Shown here: in pieces, positions 1 to 7,783 of the stretch
How the letters are laid out: the number at the start of each line of letters is the position of its first letter
How positions within the stretch are numbered: position 1 is the first letter of the stretch
NCBI RefSeq assembly: GCF_030317035.1
Contig: NZ_JASZYK010000001.1
Span: 744,001-808,000 of the forward strand
DNA: 64,000 nucleotides
DNA from: Variovorax sp. J22G73
Lineage (GTDB): Bacteria; Pseudomonadota; Gammaproteobacteria; Burkholderiales; Burkholderiaceae_C
Reading direction: 5' to 3'
Program-made: the position numbers and the translations under genes
Notes under the pieces: generated by a model
Seen by the model: the letters and a program-made list of their open reading frames with translations, nothing else
Told to the model about the DNA's origin: nothing
The model's database searches: none

Positions 1-1457
1 CACAGCTTTCGCAACTTTCACAGCTTCCAGCGCTTTCCCCGCTCGACCCCGCGGCCGGCGAGCCCTACTACCGCCAGATCTACGACCGCTTTCGCAACGC
101 CATCGCCCAGGGCCTGCTGAAGCCCGGCGACCGCATTCCGTCGGTGCGCGCGCTGACCCGCGAGCTGGGGCTGGCACGGGGCACGGTGGACGCGGCCTAT
201 TCGCTGCTGGCCGCCGAGGGCTACATCCAGGCTCGCGGACAGGCGGGCACCATCGTGTCGCCGGACCTGCAGCCGCGCAGGCCGGTGCAGAGCAGGGCGC
301 CGCGGCCCGACCACGACGTGCCCGCGGCCAGCTACCGCCCCGACTCCGTGCTGCCGTTCCAGATGGGCCTGCCCGCGCTCGATGCGTTCCCGCGAAAGAT
401 CTGGGCCCGGCTGGGCGCGCGCTGCATCCGCGCGACGCAGCCTTCGGACATGGTGCATCCGGCCGTCTTCGGGTCGGCGCCGTTGCGCGCCGAGATTGCC
501 GCCTACCTGCAGGTGGCACGTGGCATCGACTGCGCGCCGTCGCAGGTGTTCGTGACCTCCGGCTACCGCCACACGGTGCAGCTGGTGGGCCAGGCGCTGC
601 TGAAGGCGGGCGACCGCGTCTGGCTCGAAGACCCGGGCTACCCGCCCACGCGCGAGCTGCTGGCCGGCATGCAGGTCGCGGCCGTGCCGGTGCCGGTGGA
701 CCGCGACGGCATGGTGGTGGCCGAGGGCATCCGCCGGGCGCCCCGCGCGCGCGCCGCCGTGGTCACGCCCGCGCACCAGAGCCCGCTGTGCGTGTCGCTT
801 TCGCTGCCCCGGCGCCTCGCGCTGCTGGACTGGGCCGCGCGCACCGGCGCCTGGATCGTCGAGGACGACTACGACGGCGAATACCGCTACGTGAGCCGGC
901 CGCTGCCCGCGCTGAAGAGCCTGGACCGCGAGGGCCGCGTGCTCTACGCGGGCACCTTCAGCAAGGTGCTGTTCCCCAGCATCCGGCTGGCCTACCTGGT
1001 CGTGCCCGAAGCGCAGGTCGAGCGCTTCGAGCAGGTCATGCAGGTCTTCGCCGGCGGGAGCCCCGCGCTGACGCAGGCCATCGTCACCGCCTTCATCAAG
1101 GAGGGCCACTTCGCGCGCCACATCCAGCGCACGCGCACGCTCTACGCCGAGCGCCGCGCCGCCGCCATCGCGGGGCTGGAGAGCGTGCTGGCGCCCCATG
1201 TGCGCATCGATGCGCAGCCCGGGGGCATGCACCTGATCCTGCGGCTGAAGGACGAGCGCTCCGACCGGCGGCTGGTCGCGCGCATGCGGCAAGAAGGCCT
1301 TTACGCCGAGGCGCTGAGGGACTGGGCATTGACGCCCGAGGAAGGCGACCCGGCGCTGCTGCTGGGCTTCACGAACCTCGATTCGATGCAGACGGCGCAG
1401 ACGCTGGGCAAGCGCATCCTGCGCCTGCTGGAGCCCGGCAGCCACAGCGCGGCGTGA
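1..1457 (+). CDS. MocR/PdxR-type transcriptional regulator (GntR HTH + aminotransferase fold), 5' end outside window
   Basis: The reading frame is open from base 3, so the start codon lies left of the window. An ATG at 144 would cut the DNA-binding domain in half and is rejected. The first ~80 visible residues form a GntR winged helix (recognition region ELGLARGTVDAAY). The rest is a class I aminotransferase fold with the PLP-lysine context GTFSKVLFPS and the DDYDGEYR stretch typical of MocR proteins. Family members bind PLP and act as DNA-binding sensors of amino-acid or vitamin B6 metabolites rather than as enzymes. The gene precedes an AhpD-like gene and an SMR gene on the same strand, with a plausible MocR operator in the gap. 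The target pathway cannot be named from sequence alone. Confidence 0.9.
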   Translation, partial: QLSQLSQLPALSPLDPAAGEPYYRQIYDRFRNAIAQGLLKPGDRIPSVRALTRELGLARGTVDAAYSLLAAEGYIQARGQAGTIVSPDLQPRRPVQSRAPRPDHDVPAASYRPDSVLPFQMGLPALDAFPRKIWARLGARCIRATQPSDMVHPAVFGSAPLRAEIAAYLQVARGIDCAPSQVFVTSGYRHTVQLVGQALLKAGDRVWLEDPGYPPTRELLAGMQVAAVPVPVDRDGMVVAEGIRRAPRARAAVVTPAHQSPLCVSLSLPRRLALLDWAARTGAWIVEDDYDGEYRYVSRPLPALKSLDREGRVLYAGTFSKVLFPSIRLAYLVVPEAQVERFEQVMQVFAGGSPALTQAIVTAFIKEGHFARHIQRTRTLYAERRAAAIAGLESVLAPHVRIDAQPGGMHLILRLKDERSDRRLVARMRQEGLYAEALRDWALTPEEGDPALLLGFTNLDSMQTAQTLGKRILRLLEPGSHSAA

Positions 1458-1466
1458 GCGCTTCGT

Positions 1467-1495
1467 GAGCGAGCCATGAGCGAGTCATGAGCGAG
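1467..1495. repeat. 11-bp tandem repeat just after the mocR-like gene
   Basis: GAGCGAGYCAT occurs twice in tandem, followed by a partial third GAGCGAG, starting 10 bases past the stop codon. No function is evident. It lies upstream of the putative operator. Confidence 0.6.
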
Positions 1496-1504
1496 AGGGC
1501 CACC

Positions 1505-1556
1505 GATCATGGCCCAGTAGCTAAAGCCGATCTTGGCCCTTCTTGCCTGGGCCAAG
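1505..1556. promoter_or_regulatory. Putative MocR operator: two direct and one inverted half-site
   Basis: GATCATGGCCC (1505-1515) and GATCTTGGCCC (1529-1539) are direct repeats 24 bp apart. CTTGGCCC (1532-1539) is matched by its exact reverse complement GGGCCAAG (1549-1556). Direct repeats about two helical turns apart plus one inverted copy are the architecture described for MocR/GabR/PdxR operators. The site lies between the MocR-type gene and the AhpD-like gene. That this regulator binds here is inference. Confidence 0.5.
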
Positions 1557-1603
1557 AAATCGGACGATAGCGTCCTTTCCAACCTGCATACAAAGGACTC
1601 GCC

Positions 1604-2056
1604 ATGAGCAACCGCATCGACTACACCCAGGCCGCCCCCGAGGGCTACAAGGCATTCGGAGGCGTCTACGCCGCCCTGCAGAAAGGCAGCCTGCCCAAGG
1701 CGCTGGTCGACCTCGTCTACCTGCGCGTGTCGCAGGTCAACGGCTGCGCCTACTGCATCGACATGCATTCGCGCGACCTGCTCAAGGCGGGCCTGCCCGT
1801 CGACAAGCTCGTGCTGGTGCAGGCATGGCGCGAGTCGGGCGCCGTGTTCGACCCGCGCGAGCGCGTGGCGCTGGCCTGGGCGGAGAGCGTGACGCGCGTG
1901 GCCGACACCGGCGTGCCCGATGCCGACTACGAGGCCGCCGCCGCCGAGTTCAGCGACAAGGAACTGTCCGAGCTCACCTATGCCATCGGCCTGATGAACG
2001 CCTTCAACCGCCTGGGCGTGTCGTTCCGCGTGCCGCCCGCGGCCGCCAAGGCCTGA
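1604..2056 (+). CDS. AhpD-like / carboxymuconolactone decarboxylase family protein
   Basis: A 150-residue all-helical protein of the alkylhydroperoxidase AhpD-like fold. The redox motif C48-x2-C51-x3-H55 (NGCAYCIDMH) is intact, the signature of AhpD-type peroxidase or disulfide reductase activity. True carboxymuconolactone decarboxylases lack this CxxC pair, so a thiol-based peroxide or electrophile defence role is more likely. The ATG has an AAAGGA-type ribosome site about 8 bases upstream. It is followed after 14 bases by a small SMR exporter and preceded by a MocR-type regulator, an association often seen for this subgroup. The physiological substrate is unknown. Confidence 0.85.
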   Translation: MSNRIDYTQAAPEGYKAFGGVYAALQKGSLPKALVDLVYLRVSQVNGCAYCIDMHSRDLLKAGLPVDKLVLVQAWRESGAVFDPRERVALAWAESVTRVADTGVPDADYEAAAAEFSDKELSELTYAIGLMNAFNRLGVSFRVPPAAAKA

Positions 2057-2070
2057 GCGCGCGGCACCCC

Positions 2071-2406
2071 ATGGAGCCGTCGCGCATGGCATGGGCACTG
2101 GTCGGCTTGGCTGGCCTTCTGGAAATCGCGTTCGCCTTCGCCATGAAGGCGTCCGACGGTTTCACGCGCTGGGTTCCCTCGCTGTTCACGCTCGCGGCGG
2201 GCGTGTCGAGCGTGGTGCTGCTGTCGCTGGCGATGCGCACGCTGCCGATGGGAACCGGCTACGCGGTGTGGACCGGCATCGGCGCGGCCGGCAGCGCCAT
2301 CGTCGGCATCGTGGTGCTGGGCGACTCGGCGGCGCCGCTGCGCGTGCTGTGCATCGCGCTGATCCTGGCGGGCGTGATCGGGCTGAAGCTGGTGTCGGGC
2401 GACTGA
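2071..2406 (+). CDS. Small multidrug resistance (SMR) exporter, SugE/Gdx-like
   Basis: A four-helix inner-membrane protein of 111 residues; starting at the internal ATG at 2086 gives 105, the usual SugE/Gdx length. The membrane-embedded glutamate of helix 1 is present (AGLLEI), as is the Gdx-like stretch LPMGTGYAVWTGIGAAG in helix 3. Gdx proteins export guanidinium, Qac-type relatives export quaternary ammonium compounds; both work as antiparallel homodimers. The helix-1 segment after the glutamate reads AFAFAMK where classical SugE has VWAVGLK, so the usual tryptophan is a phenylalanine and substrate preference may differ. It is probably co-transcribed with the AhpD-like gene 14 bases upstream. 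Confidence 0.85.
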   Translation: MEPSRMAWALVGLAGLLEIAFAFAMKASDGFTRWVPSLFTLAAGVSSVVLLSLAMRTLPMGTGYAVWTGIGAAGSAIVGIVVLGDSAAPLRVLCIALILAGVIGLKLVSGD

Positions 2407-2452
2407 GCCGGGGCAGGGCGGGCAGGGCAGCCGGGGGCAAGTGGGGCGTGCT

Positions 2453-3688
2453 TCAGGCCGCCAATGCCTGCGCGACGCGCTGCGCCGAGCCGAAGGCCAG
2501 CGTGAACCCCAGCGCGCCGTGGCCCGTGTTGAACAGCATGTTCGGCGGCGCGCTCCGCAGCCGTCCGATGATCGGCAGCCCCTTGGGCGTGGCCGGGCGC
2601 ATGCCCGTCCAGGGGTGCAGCTGCTCCAGCTTCGATGCGTGCGGAAACACCGCGCGCGTGGCCGCGGCCAGCGTCTCGATGCGCGTCGCCGGAATGCTGG
2701 CGTCGTGCCCCACCAGTTCCGCCATGCCCGCCACGCGCAGGCGCGAGCCGATGCGCGCGAACACCACCTTGCGGGCGCTGTCGGTCACGTTCACTGTTGG
2801 TGCGGCGCCCGGCGAAGGATCGACCTCCACCGTGATGCTGTAGCCCTTGAGCGGGTACACCGGCAGGTAAGCGCCCAGCGCGCGCCCGAGCGTGTGAGAC
2901 GCCGAGCCCAGCGCCATGACGAACGCGTCGGCCTCTACGTCGCCGTCGCCGTTGCCGTTGCCGTCACCGTCGCTGGTGCGCACCGCCGCAATGCGGTTCC
3001 CGCTGCGCGCAAAGCCTTGCACGTCGGTGCCCAGCATGAAGCGCACGCCGCGCGCGCGCAGCGCCCGCAGCAGCTCGCCGCACACCTTCAGGCAATCTGC
3101 CGCGCACTCGCTCGGCGTGTACACCGCGCCCGCCATCTGGCCGCGGTAGCTGGCCAGCGCGGGTTCGATGGCGATGCATTCGTCGGGTGTCACCAGCCGC
3201 TGCTCGCTGCCCATGGCGCGCTGCAGCTCCAGCTGCGCGCGCGCGCCTTCGAGCGACGCCGCGCTGGCGTACAGCACCAGCTTGCCGGTGGCGGAAAAGT
3301 CGCAGTCGGGCGCGATGTCGGCCTGCATCGCCTCGAAGCCGGCGCGGCTCTCGGCGGCCAGCGCCAGCAGCCGGGCCGTGGTGTCGCGCGAGGTCTGCGC
3401 GTTGCAGGCCGCGAGAAATTCCATGCCCCAGCGCCACTGCAGCGGATCGAGCTGCGGCCGCAGCTTGAGCGGCGAGGTGGGCGAGAACAGCAGCTTGGGC
3501 AGCTGCTTCCAGATCGACGGGTCGGCGAGCGGCTGCACGTACGAGTAGCTCAGCTGCGCGCCGTTGCCGCCGCTGGCGCCCGCGCCGGGCGCGGCGCGGT
3601 CGATCACCGTGACCTGGTGGCCCTGGCGTTCGAGCTGCCAGGCGGTGGCCAGGCCCACGATGCCGGCACCGAGCACACACACATGCAT
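2453..3688 (-). CDS. dadA: D-amino-acid dehydrogenase, small-subunit type (DadA-like)
   Basis: A 411-residue FAD-dependent oxidoreductase of the DAO superfamily. It begins with the Rossmann dinucleotide motif GAGIVG (residues 7-12), followed by an ASGGNGAQLSYSY segment typical of DadA, and ends with the conserved GHGALGFTLAFGSA region that closes the flavin site. DadA deaminates D-amino acids to keto acids at the membrane and passes electrons to the quinone pool. The gene is divergent from a polar-amino-acid binding protein and an Asp/Glu racemase, which suggests a role in handling D-amino acids. An unusual Gly/Asp/Asn run near residues 240-250 comes from a hexanucleotide repeat. Confidence is high for the family and moderate for substrate range. 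Confidence 0.88.
   Translation of the reverse strand: MHVCVLGAGIVGLATAWQLERQGHQVTVIDRAAPGAGASGGNGAQLSYSYVQPLADPSIWKQLPKLLFSPTSPLKLRPQLDPLQWRWGMEFLAACNAQTSRDTTARLLALAAESRAGFEAMQADIAPDCDFSATGKLVLYASAASLEGARAQLELQRAMGSEQRLVTPDECIAIEPALASYRGQMAGAVYTPSECAADCLKVCGELLRALRARGVRFMLGTDVQGFARSGNRIAAVRTSDGDGNGNGDGDVEADAFVMALGSASHTLGRALGAYLPVYPLKGYSITVEVDPSPGAAPTVNVTDSARKVVFARIGSRLRVAGMAELVGHDASIPATRIETLAAATRAVFPHASKLEQLHPWTGMRPATPKGLPIIGRLRSAPPNMLFNTGHGALGFTLAFGSAQRVAQALAA
2938..2973. repeat. Hexanucleotide microsatellite inside dadA (six CGTYRC units)
   Basis: Six consecutive 6-bp units (CGTCGC, CGTCGC, CGTTGC, CGTTGC, CGTCAC, CGTCGC) lie in frame within dadA. On the coding strand they encode a GDGNGNGDGD run. 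Changes in copy number would add or remove Gly-Asp/Asn dipeptides without shifting the frame. Confidence 0.85.
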
Positions 3689-3802
3689 GGGGCAACTTTC
3701 AGAAGGGAAGAGAAGGAAAGAGGGGGAGGCAAGAAGACGGGGGACAGCCGTGACTGTAGGTTTGTGCCGCGCCCGGCGGAAATGCCAAAAGAAAGCCAGC
3801 CC

Positions 3803-3817
3803 ATAACTTTTGGGTAT
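3803..3817. promoter_or_regulatory. Putative LysR-type (NAC-like) site ATA-N9-TAT in the dadA/SBP divergent gap
   Basis: ATA at 3803-3805 and TAT at 3815-3817 are separated by nine bases. They sit inside a longer 6-bp inverted repeat, CCCATA (3800-3805) and TATGGG (3815-3820). ATA-N9-TAT is the consensus described for the nitrogen-assimilation regulator NAC, and the site also fits the general LysR T-N11-A pattern. It lies between divergently transcribed amino-acid genes. No LysR gene is adjacent, so the regulator is unknown. Confidence 0.4.
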
Positions 3818-3903
3818 GGGTCGGCGTTCTATTGGAATTGCCGGTTTGTGTCACTCCTTCTTACACTGGCCTTCCTGTTCAACGCAACCGACTGAAGGCT
3901 CGA

Positions 3904-4794
3904 ATGAAACTCTCCGTCCTGATGGCATCCCTGGCTGCCGCGGTGCTCTTCACCGCTCCGGCGGCCCAAGCGGCCGACACGCTGGCCAAGATCGCCGAGA
4001 CCGGCAAGATCACGCTGGCCTACCGCGAATCGTCGGTCCCCTTCAGCTACCTGGACGGCCCCAACAAGCCGATCGGGTTCTCGGTGGAACTCTCCAACGC
4101 CGTGGTCGAGGCGGTGAAGAAGAAGTTGAACAAGCCCAACCTGCAGGTCGCGCTGATGCCCGTCACCTCGCAGAACCGCATTCCGCTGATCACCAACGGC
4201 ACCGTCGACCTCGAGTGCGGTTCCACCACCAACAACAGCGCGCGCGGCAAGGACGTGGCCTTCGCCATCAACCATTTCTACACGGGCACGCGCCTGCTGG
4301 TGAAGAAGTCCTCGAAGATCAAGGACTACGCCGACCTCGCCAAGAAGACCGTGGCCAGCACCACCGGCACCACCAACGCGCTGGTCATGCGCAAGTACAA
4401 CACCGAGAAGAACCTCGGCATGGACATCGTGCTCGGCAAGGACCACGCCGACTCCTTCCTGCTGGTGGAAAGCGACCGCGCGGTGGCCTTCGCCATGGAC
4501 GACATCCTGCTGTTCGGCCTGATCGCCAATTCGAAGGCGCCGGCCGACTACGAGGTGGTGGGCGAGTCGCTGCAGGTCGAGCCCTACGCCTGCATGCTGC
4601 CCAAGGACGACCCGGCCTTCAAGAAGCTGGTGGACGACACCTTCAGCGCCATGATGAAGAGCGGCGAGTTCGAGAAGCTCTACACCAAGTGGTTCATGCA
4701 GCCGATTCCGCCGAAGGGCGTGCCGCTGAACCTGCCCATGAGCGAGCAGCTGAAAGAAAACCTCAAGGCGCTGAGCGACAAGCCCGCGACCTGA
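3904..4794 (+). CDS. Polar amino-acid ABC transporter substrate-binding protein, GltI-like (PAAT family)
   Basis: A periplasmic binding protein of 296 residues with a Sec signal peptide of about 22 residues ending PAAQA-AD. The ATG at 3904 is preferred over an upstream in-frame ATG at 3832 because it directly precedes the hydrophobic signal sequence. The mature part matches the SBP family 3 pattern of glutamate/aspartate binders (ITLAYRESSVPFSYLD near the N terminus, then a GTVDLECGSTTNNSARGKDVAF stretch broken here at STT/NNS). No permease or ATPase genes are adjacent, so it must use transporter components encoded elsewhere. It is followed after 27 bases by an Asp/Glu racemase and divergent from dadA, which fits acidic D/L amino acids as ligands. 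Confidence 0.85.
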   Translation: MKLSVLMASLAAAVLFTAPAAQAADTLAKIAETGKITLAYRESSVPFSYLDGPNKPIGFSVELSNAVVEAVKKKLNKPNLQVALMPVTSQNRIPLITNGTVDLECGSTTNNSARGKDVAFAINHFYTGTRLLVKKSSKIKDYADLAKKTVASTTGTTNALVMRKYNTEKNLGMDIVLGKDHADSFLLVESDRAVAFAMDDILLFGLIANSKAPADYEVVGESLQVEPYACMLPKDDPAFKKLVDDTFSAMMKSGEFEKLYTKWFMQPIPPKGVPLNLPMSEQLKENLKALSDKPAT

Positions 4795-4821
4795 TACCGA
4801 AGTGACGCAAAGGACATCGCA

Positions 4822-5550
4822 GTGACGCACACCGTCGGCATCTTGGGGGGCATGGGCCCCGCGGCGGGCGCCGACTTCGTCCGGCTCTTCGTGCAGGCCT
4901 GCGCGCAGCAGATGCGCGCGCGCGGCGAGCCGGTGCGCGACCAGTCCTTTCCGGAGCACTGGCTGGCGCAGGTGCCGGTGCCCGACCGCACCGACGCGCT
5001 GGCCTCCACCGAGCAGGGCGCGCACCAGCCGCTGGAGCCCATGCTGCAGGCGCTGGGCCGGCTGGCCGCGCTGGGCAGCCGGGCCGTGGCCATCGCCTGC
5101 AACACGGCGCACGCCTGGCATGGCAGCCTGCAGGCGCGCTTTCCGCAGGTCGAGCTGCTGCACATGGCGCGCGAAACCGCGCGGCAGCTGGCCGAGCAGG
5201 GCGCGCGCGACGTGGCATTGATGGCCACCGAAGGCACCTACCGCGTGCGCCTCTATGAACAGGCGCTGGCCGAGGCCGGGCTGGGCTGCCACATTCCCTC
5301 CGTGGACGAGCGCCGCATCATCACGCGCGGCATCTTCGAGGGCGTGAAGGCCGGCAACATGCCGCTGGCCGCGCAATGCTTTTCCGACGTGGCGCTGCGG
5401 CTCGCCGAGCGCCACGGGCCGGTGACCATCATCATGGGCTGCACCGAGGTGCCGCTGGGGCTGCAGGGCTTGCCCGCTGTGGCGGGGCTGGACCTGGTCG
5501 ACCCGGCGCAGGTGCTGGCGGCGGCGCTGGCGCGCCGGGCCTACGGCTGA
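4822..5550 (+). CDS. Aspartate/glutamate racemase family protein
   Basis: A 242-residue cytosolic PLP-independent racemase. Both catalytic cysteines are present, C93 (IACNTAH) and C207 (MGCTEVPL), together with the N-terminal GILGGMGPAAG phosphate or carboxylate loop. Such enzymes interconvert L- and D-aspartate or glutamate by two-base proton transfer. Translation starts at a GTG, with AAAGGA eight bases upstream. It follows the GltI-like binding protein closely and probably shares its transcript. With the divergent D-amino-acid dehydrogenase it would form a route from imported acidic amino acids through the D-enantiomer to keto acids. Aspartate versus glutamate specificity cannot be assigned from sequence. 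Confidence 0.85.
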   Translation: MTHTVGILGGMGPAAGADFVRLFVQACAQQMRARGEPVRDQSFPEHWLAQVPVPDRTDALASTEQGAHQPLEPMLQALGRLAALGSRAVAIACNTAHAWHGSLQARFPQVELLHMARETARQLAEQGARDVALMATEGTYRVRLYEQALAEAGLGCHIPSVDERRIITRGIFEGVKAGNMPLAAQCFSDVALRLAERHGPVTIIMGCTEVPLGLQGLPAVAGLDLVDPAQVLAAALARRAYG

Positions 5551-5686
5551 ATCCGCCGATACCCGCCTGCGACCCCACCGAATTTCGGGACATGCGGCCT
5601 CCAGCCGATTTGGCCTACATTGCGGCGTGCGTTTTTCGCGCCACGCCCCTTGTGTCCTTTTCGATGCACCCACTGGAGCCTTTTCA

Positions 5687-6583
5687 ATGTCCCTCGACGA
5701 CCGCCGTTCCGATTTCGACTCGCTTCGCCCCGGCGACAGCACCGCGCAGGGCGCCACGCGCCGCACCGCGCTGAAGGCCGCCATCGGCGTGGGCTACGCG
5801 GCGGCCGTGATGCCCGTGGTGGCGCAGACCGCCATCGCCACCTCTTCCGAAGGCCTGACGGCCGGCCCCGTCAAGTACAGCGTGAACGGCTTCGACGTGC
5901 CCGCCTACGCGGCGGCGCCCGCGGGCAAGACCGGCCTGCCGGTCATCCTGGTGGTGCAGGAGATTTTCGGCGTGCACGAATACATCGCCGACACCTGCCG
6001 CCGCTTCGCCAGGCTCGGCTACCTGGCCATCGCGCCCGAGCTCTACGCGCGCCAGGGCGACCCGCGCGGCTACACCGACATTCCCAAGCTGCAGGCCGAC
6101 ATCGTCACCAAGGTGCCCGACGCCCAGGTGCTGGCCGACCTCGACGGCGCGCTGGCCTATGCCAAGGCCCACGGCGGCGACATCACCCGGGCCGGCATCA
6201 CCGGCTTCTGCTGGGGCGGGCGCATCACGTGGCTGTACGCGGCCACCGGCAAGGTGAAGGCGGGCGTGGCCTGGTACGGCCGGCTGGTCGGCCAGCCCGG
6301 CGAATTGCAGCCCCGGCACCCGGTCGACGTGGCCGCCAGCCTGCAGGCGCCGGTGCTCGGCCTGTACGGCGGAAAAGACCAGGGGATCCCCCTTGACACG
6401 GTTGATAAGATGAAAGCTGCTCTGGCCAATGGGACTCCGGCGGCCAAGGCATCGAGCTTCGTCGTGTACCCCGAAGCAGGCCACGCGTTCCATGCCGACT
6501 ACCGCCCCAGCTACCTGAAGAGCGCTGCGGAAGACGGTTGGCAACGCGCCACGGCCTGGTTCAAAGCCAATGGCGTCGCCTGA
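5687..6583 (+). CDS. Dienelactone hydrolase family protein with Tat-type leader
   Basis: An alpha/beta hydrolase of 298 residues. The DLH catalytic triad is visible as C175 (GFCWGG), D231 (GKDQG) and H266 (AGHAFH); the cysteine nucleophile is diagnostic of the dienelactone hydrolase family rather than serine esterases. The ATG at 5687 has GGAGCC upstream. The N terminus carries R25-R26-T-A-L-K followed by a hydrophobic stretch ending VVAQTAIA, resembling a twin-arginine export signal, so the enzyme probably works in the periplasm. It is not linked to catechol-cleavage genes here, so a role in chloroaromatic breakdown is not supported; a carboxylesterase or lactonase role is as likely. A strong terminator follows. 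Confidence 0.85.
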   Translation: MSLDDRRSDFDSLRPGDSTAQGATRRTALKAAIGVGYAAAVMPVVAQTAIATSSEGLTAGPVKYSVNGFDVPAYAAAPAGKTGLPVILVVQEIFGVHEYIADTCRRFARLGYLAIAPELYARQGDPRGYTDIPKLQADIVTKVPDAQVLADLDGALAYAKAHGGDITRAGITGFCWGGRITWLYAATGKVKAGVAWYGRLVGQPGELQPRHPVDVAASLQAPVLGLYGGKDQGIPLDTVDKMKAALANGTPAAKASSFVVYPEAGHAFHADYRPSYLKSAAEDGWQRATAWFKANGVA

Positions 6584-6611
6584 ACCCGGCGCTCTGTAGC
6601 CACCCCCGCCG

Positions 6612-6643
6612 AAGGCCGTCGAATGACGGCCTTTTCTCTTTTT
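6612..6643 (+). terminator. Rho-independent terminator after the dienelactone hydrolase gene
   Basis: AAGGCCGTC (6612-6620) pairs perfectly with GACGGCCTT (6625-6633) around a GAAT loop, with a T-rich tract through 6643. It ends the dienelactone hydrolase transcript before the ZIP gene. Confidence 0.85.
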
Positions 6644-6702
6644 ATGAACGGACCACGGCTTCTGGAACAGTTCCAGCGGCCGTCCCTCTTGCGCAAGCAG
6701 CT

Positions 6703-7614
6703 ATGAATTTGATAGTCATCATCGCGGCGACCCTGGTCTCCGGCATCGGCAGCGTCTGGCTCGCGGCCTTTCTCTTGAAGGTGGGCGTACGCAACGGCTC
6801 GGGCGGCGTGAACCCGCAGCACCTGCTGAGCCTGGCGGCCGGCGCGCTGCTCGCCACCGCCTTCATGCACCTCTTGCCCGAGGCCTTCGAAAGCCGCATC
6901 GAACCGGCGCTGCTGTTCGGCGTGCTGCTGTTCGGGCTGGTGTTCTTCTTCCTGCTCGACAAGGCCGAGCTGTGGCACCACGGGCACGAGCACCACCATG
7001 GCGACGAGAAGCCCGCGGCGGGACACGAAGGCCACGATCACGGCCACGACCACGACCATGGCCATGCGCACCACGGACATTCCCACGACCACGGACCCCG
7101 CACCGGCGGCTGGGCCGTGCTCACCGGCGACAGCGTGCACTGCTTCGGCGACGGCATCCTGATCGCCTCGGCCTTCACCGCCGACTGGCGCCTGGGCCTA
7201 GTGGCCGCGCTGGCGGTGCTGGCGCACGAGATTCCCCACCACATCGGCGACCTCGTGGTGCTGCGCCAGAGCTCGGCCAACCAGCGCGCGGCGCTGGTGA
7301 AGGTGTCGCTGGCGGGCACCATGACCGCGCTGGGCGGCATCGCGGGCTGGTGGCTGGTCGACCAGCTGCACAGCTGGCTGCCTTACTTCCTGGTGCTGGC
7401 CGGCAGCAGCTTCGTGTACGTGGCGCTGGCCGACCTGATTCCGCAACTGCAAAAGCGCCTGCCGGCACGCCAGACCGCCGCGCAGATCCTGTGGCTGGTC
7501 GCGGGCATCGTGCTGGTCACGGCCGTGAGCCGGCTGGCGCACGGCGAGCATGGGCACGAGCACGGCCACGACGACCCGGGCCACGGCGAACACGGGCACG
7601 TGCACAAGGACTGA
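6703..7614 (+). CDS. ZIP-family divalent metal transporter with His-rich loops
   Basis: A 303-residue polytopic inner-membrane protein. The ZIP transport motifs are present: H146 with CFGDG in helix 4 and HEIPHHIGD (175-183) in helix 5, which together form the binuclear metal site. A cytoplasmic loop at about residues 91-131 is packed with His-Asp/Gly repeats, and the C terminus has a second HGHEHGHDD-type tail; both probably bind or sense Zn2+. ZIP proteins move Zn2+ or related metals into the cytosol. The ATG at 6703 starts the first transmembrane helix directly. It is monocistronic between a terminator and a small acidic gene. A second metal-uptake cluster (DUF2796 type) lies about 18 kb away in this window. 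Confidence 0.9.
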   Translation: MNLIVIIAATLVSGIGSVWLAAFLLKVGVRNGSGGVNPQHLLSLAAGALLATAFMHLLPEAFESRIEPALLFGVLLFGLVFFFLLDKAELWHHGHEHHHGDEKPAAGHEGHDHGHDHDHGHAHHGHSHDHGPRTGGWAVLTGDSVHCFGDGILIASAFTADWRLGLVAALAVLAHEIPHHIGDLVVLRQSSANQRAALVKVSLAGTMTALGGIAGWWLVDQLHSWLPYFLVLAGSSFVYVALADLIPQLQKRLPARQTAAQILWLVAGIVLVTAVSRLAHGEHGHEHGHDDPGHGEHGHVHKD

Positions 7615-7783
7615 TCCAGCACAGGCGCCGCTCGACGCCGCACTGAGACAAAAGCATCAGGTTCGGCCCACGGGCGCGCGGCGGGAAACTTTCCGACACC
7701 GACGCTGCGCCCCGGATGAGCCGCTGCGGCCCAAACAGGCGCACCATAGGGGGCCTGTCAGTCATCAGCCGAGGAACCCGATC

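Noticed and set aside
144..1457. The ATG at 144 as start of the MocR gene
   Set aside because: The conserved GntR helix-turn-helix begins upstream in the same frame, which stays open to the window edge.
2441..3895. A 484-codon plus-strand frame opposite dadA
   Set aside because: Arg/His/Gln-rich composition typical of antisense frames in GC-rich genes; the minus strand encodes a clear DadA.
3829..5784. A 651-codon minus-strand frame across the binding protein and racemase
   Set aside because: Low-complexity antisense composition and conflict with two well-supported plus-strand genes.
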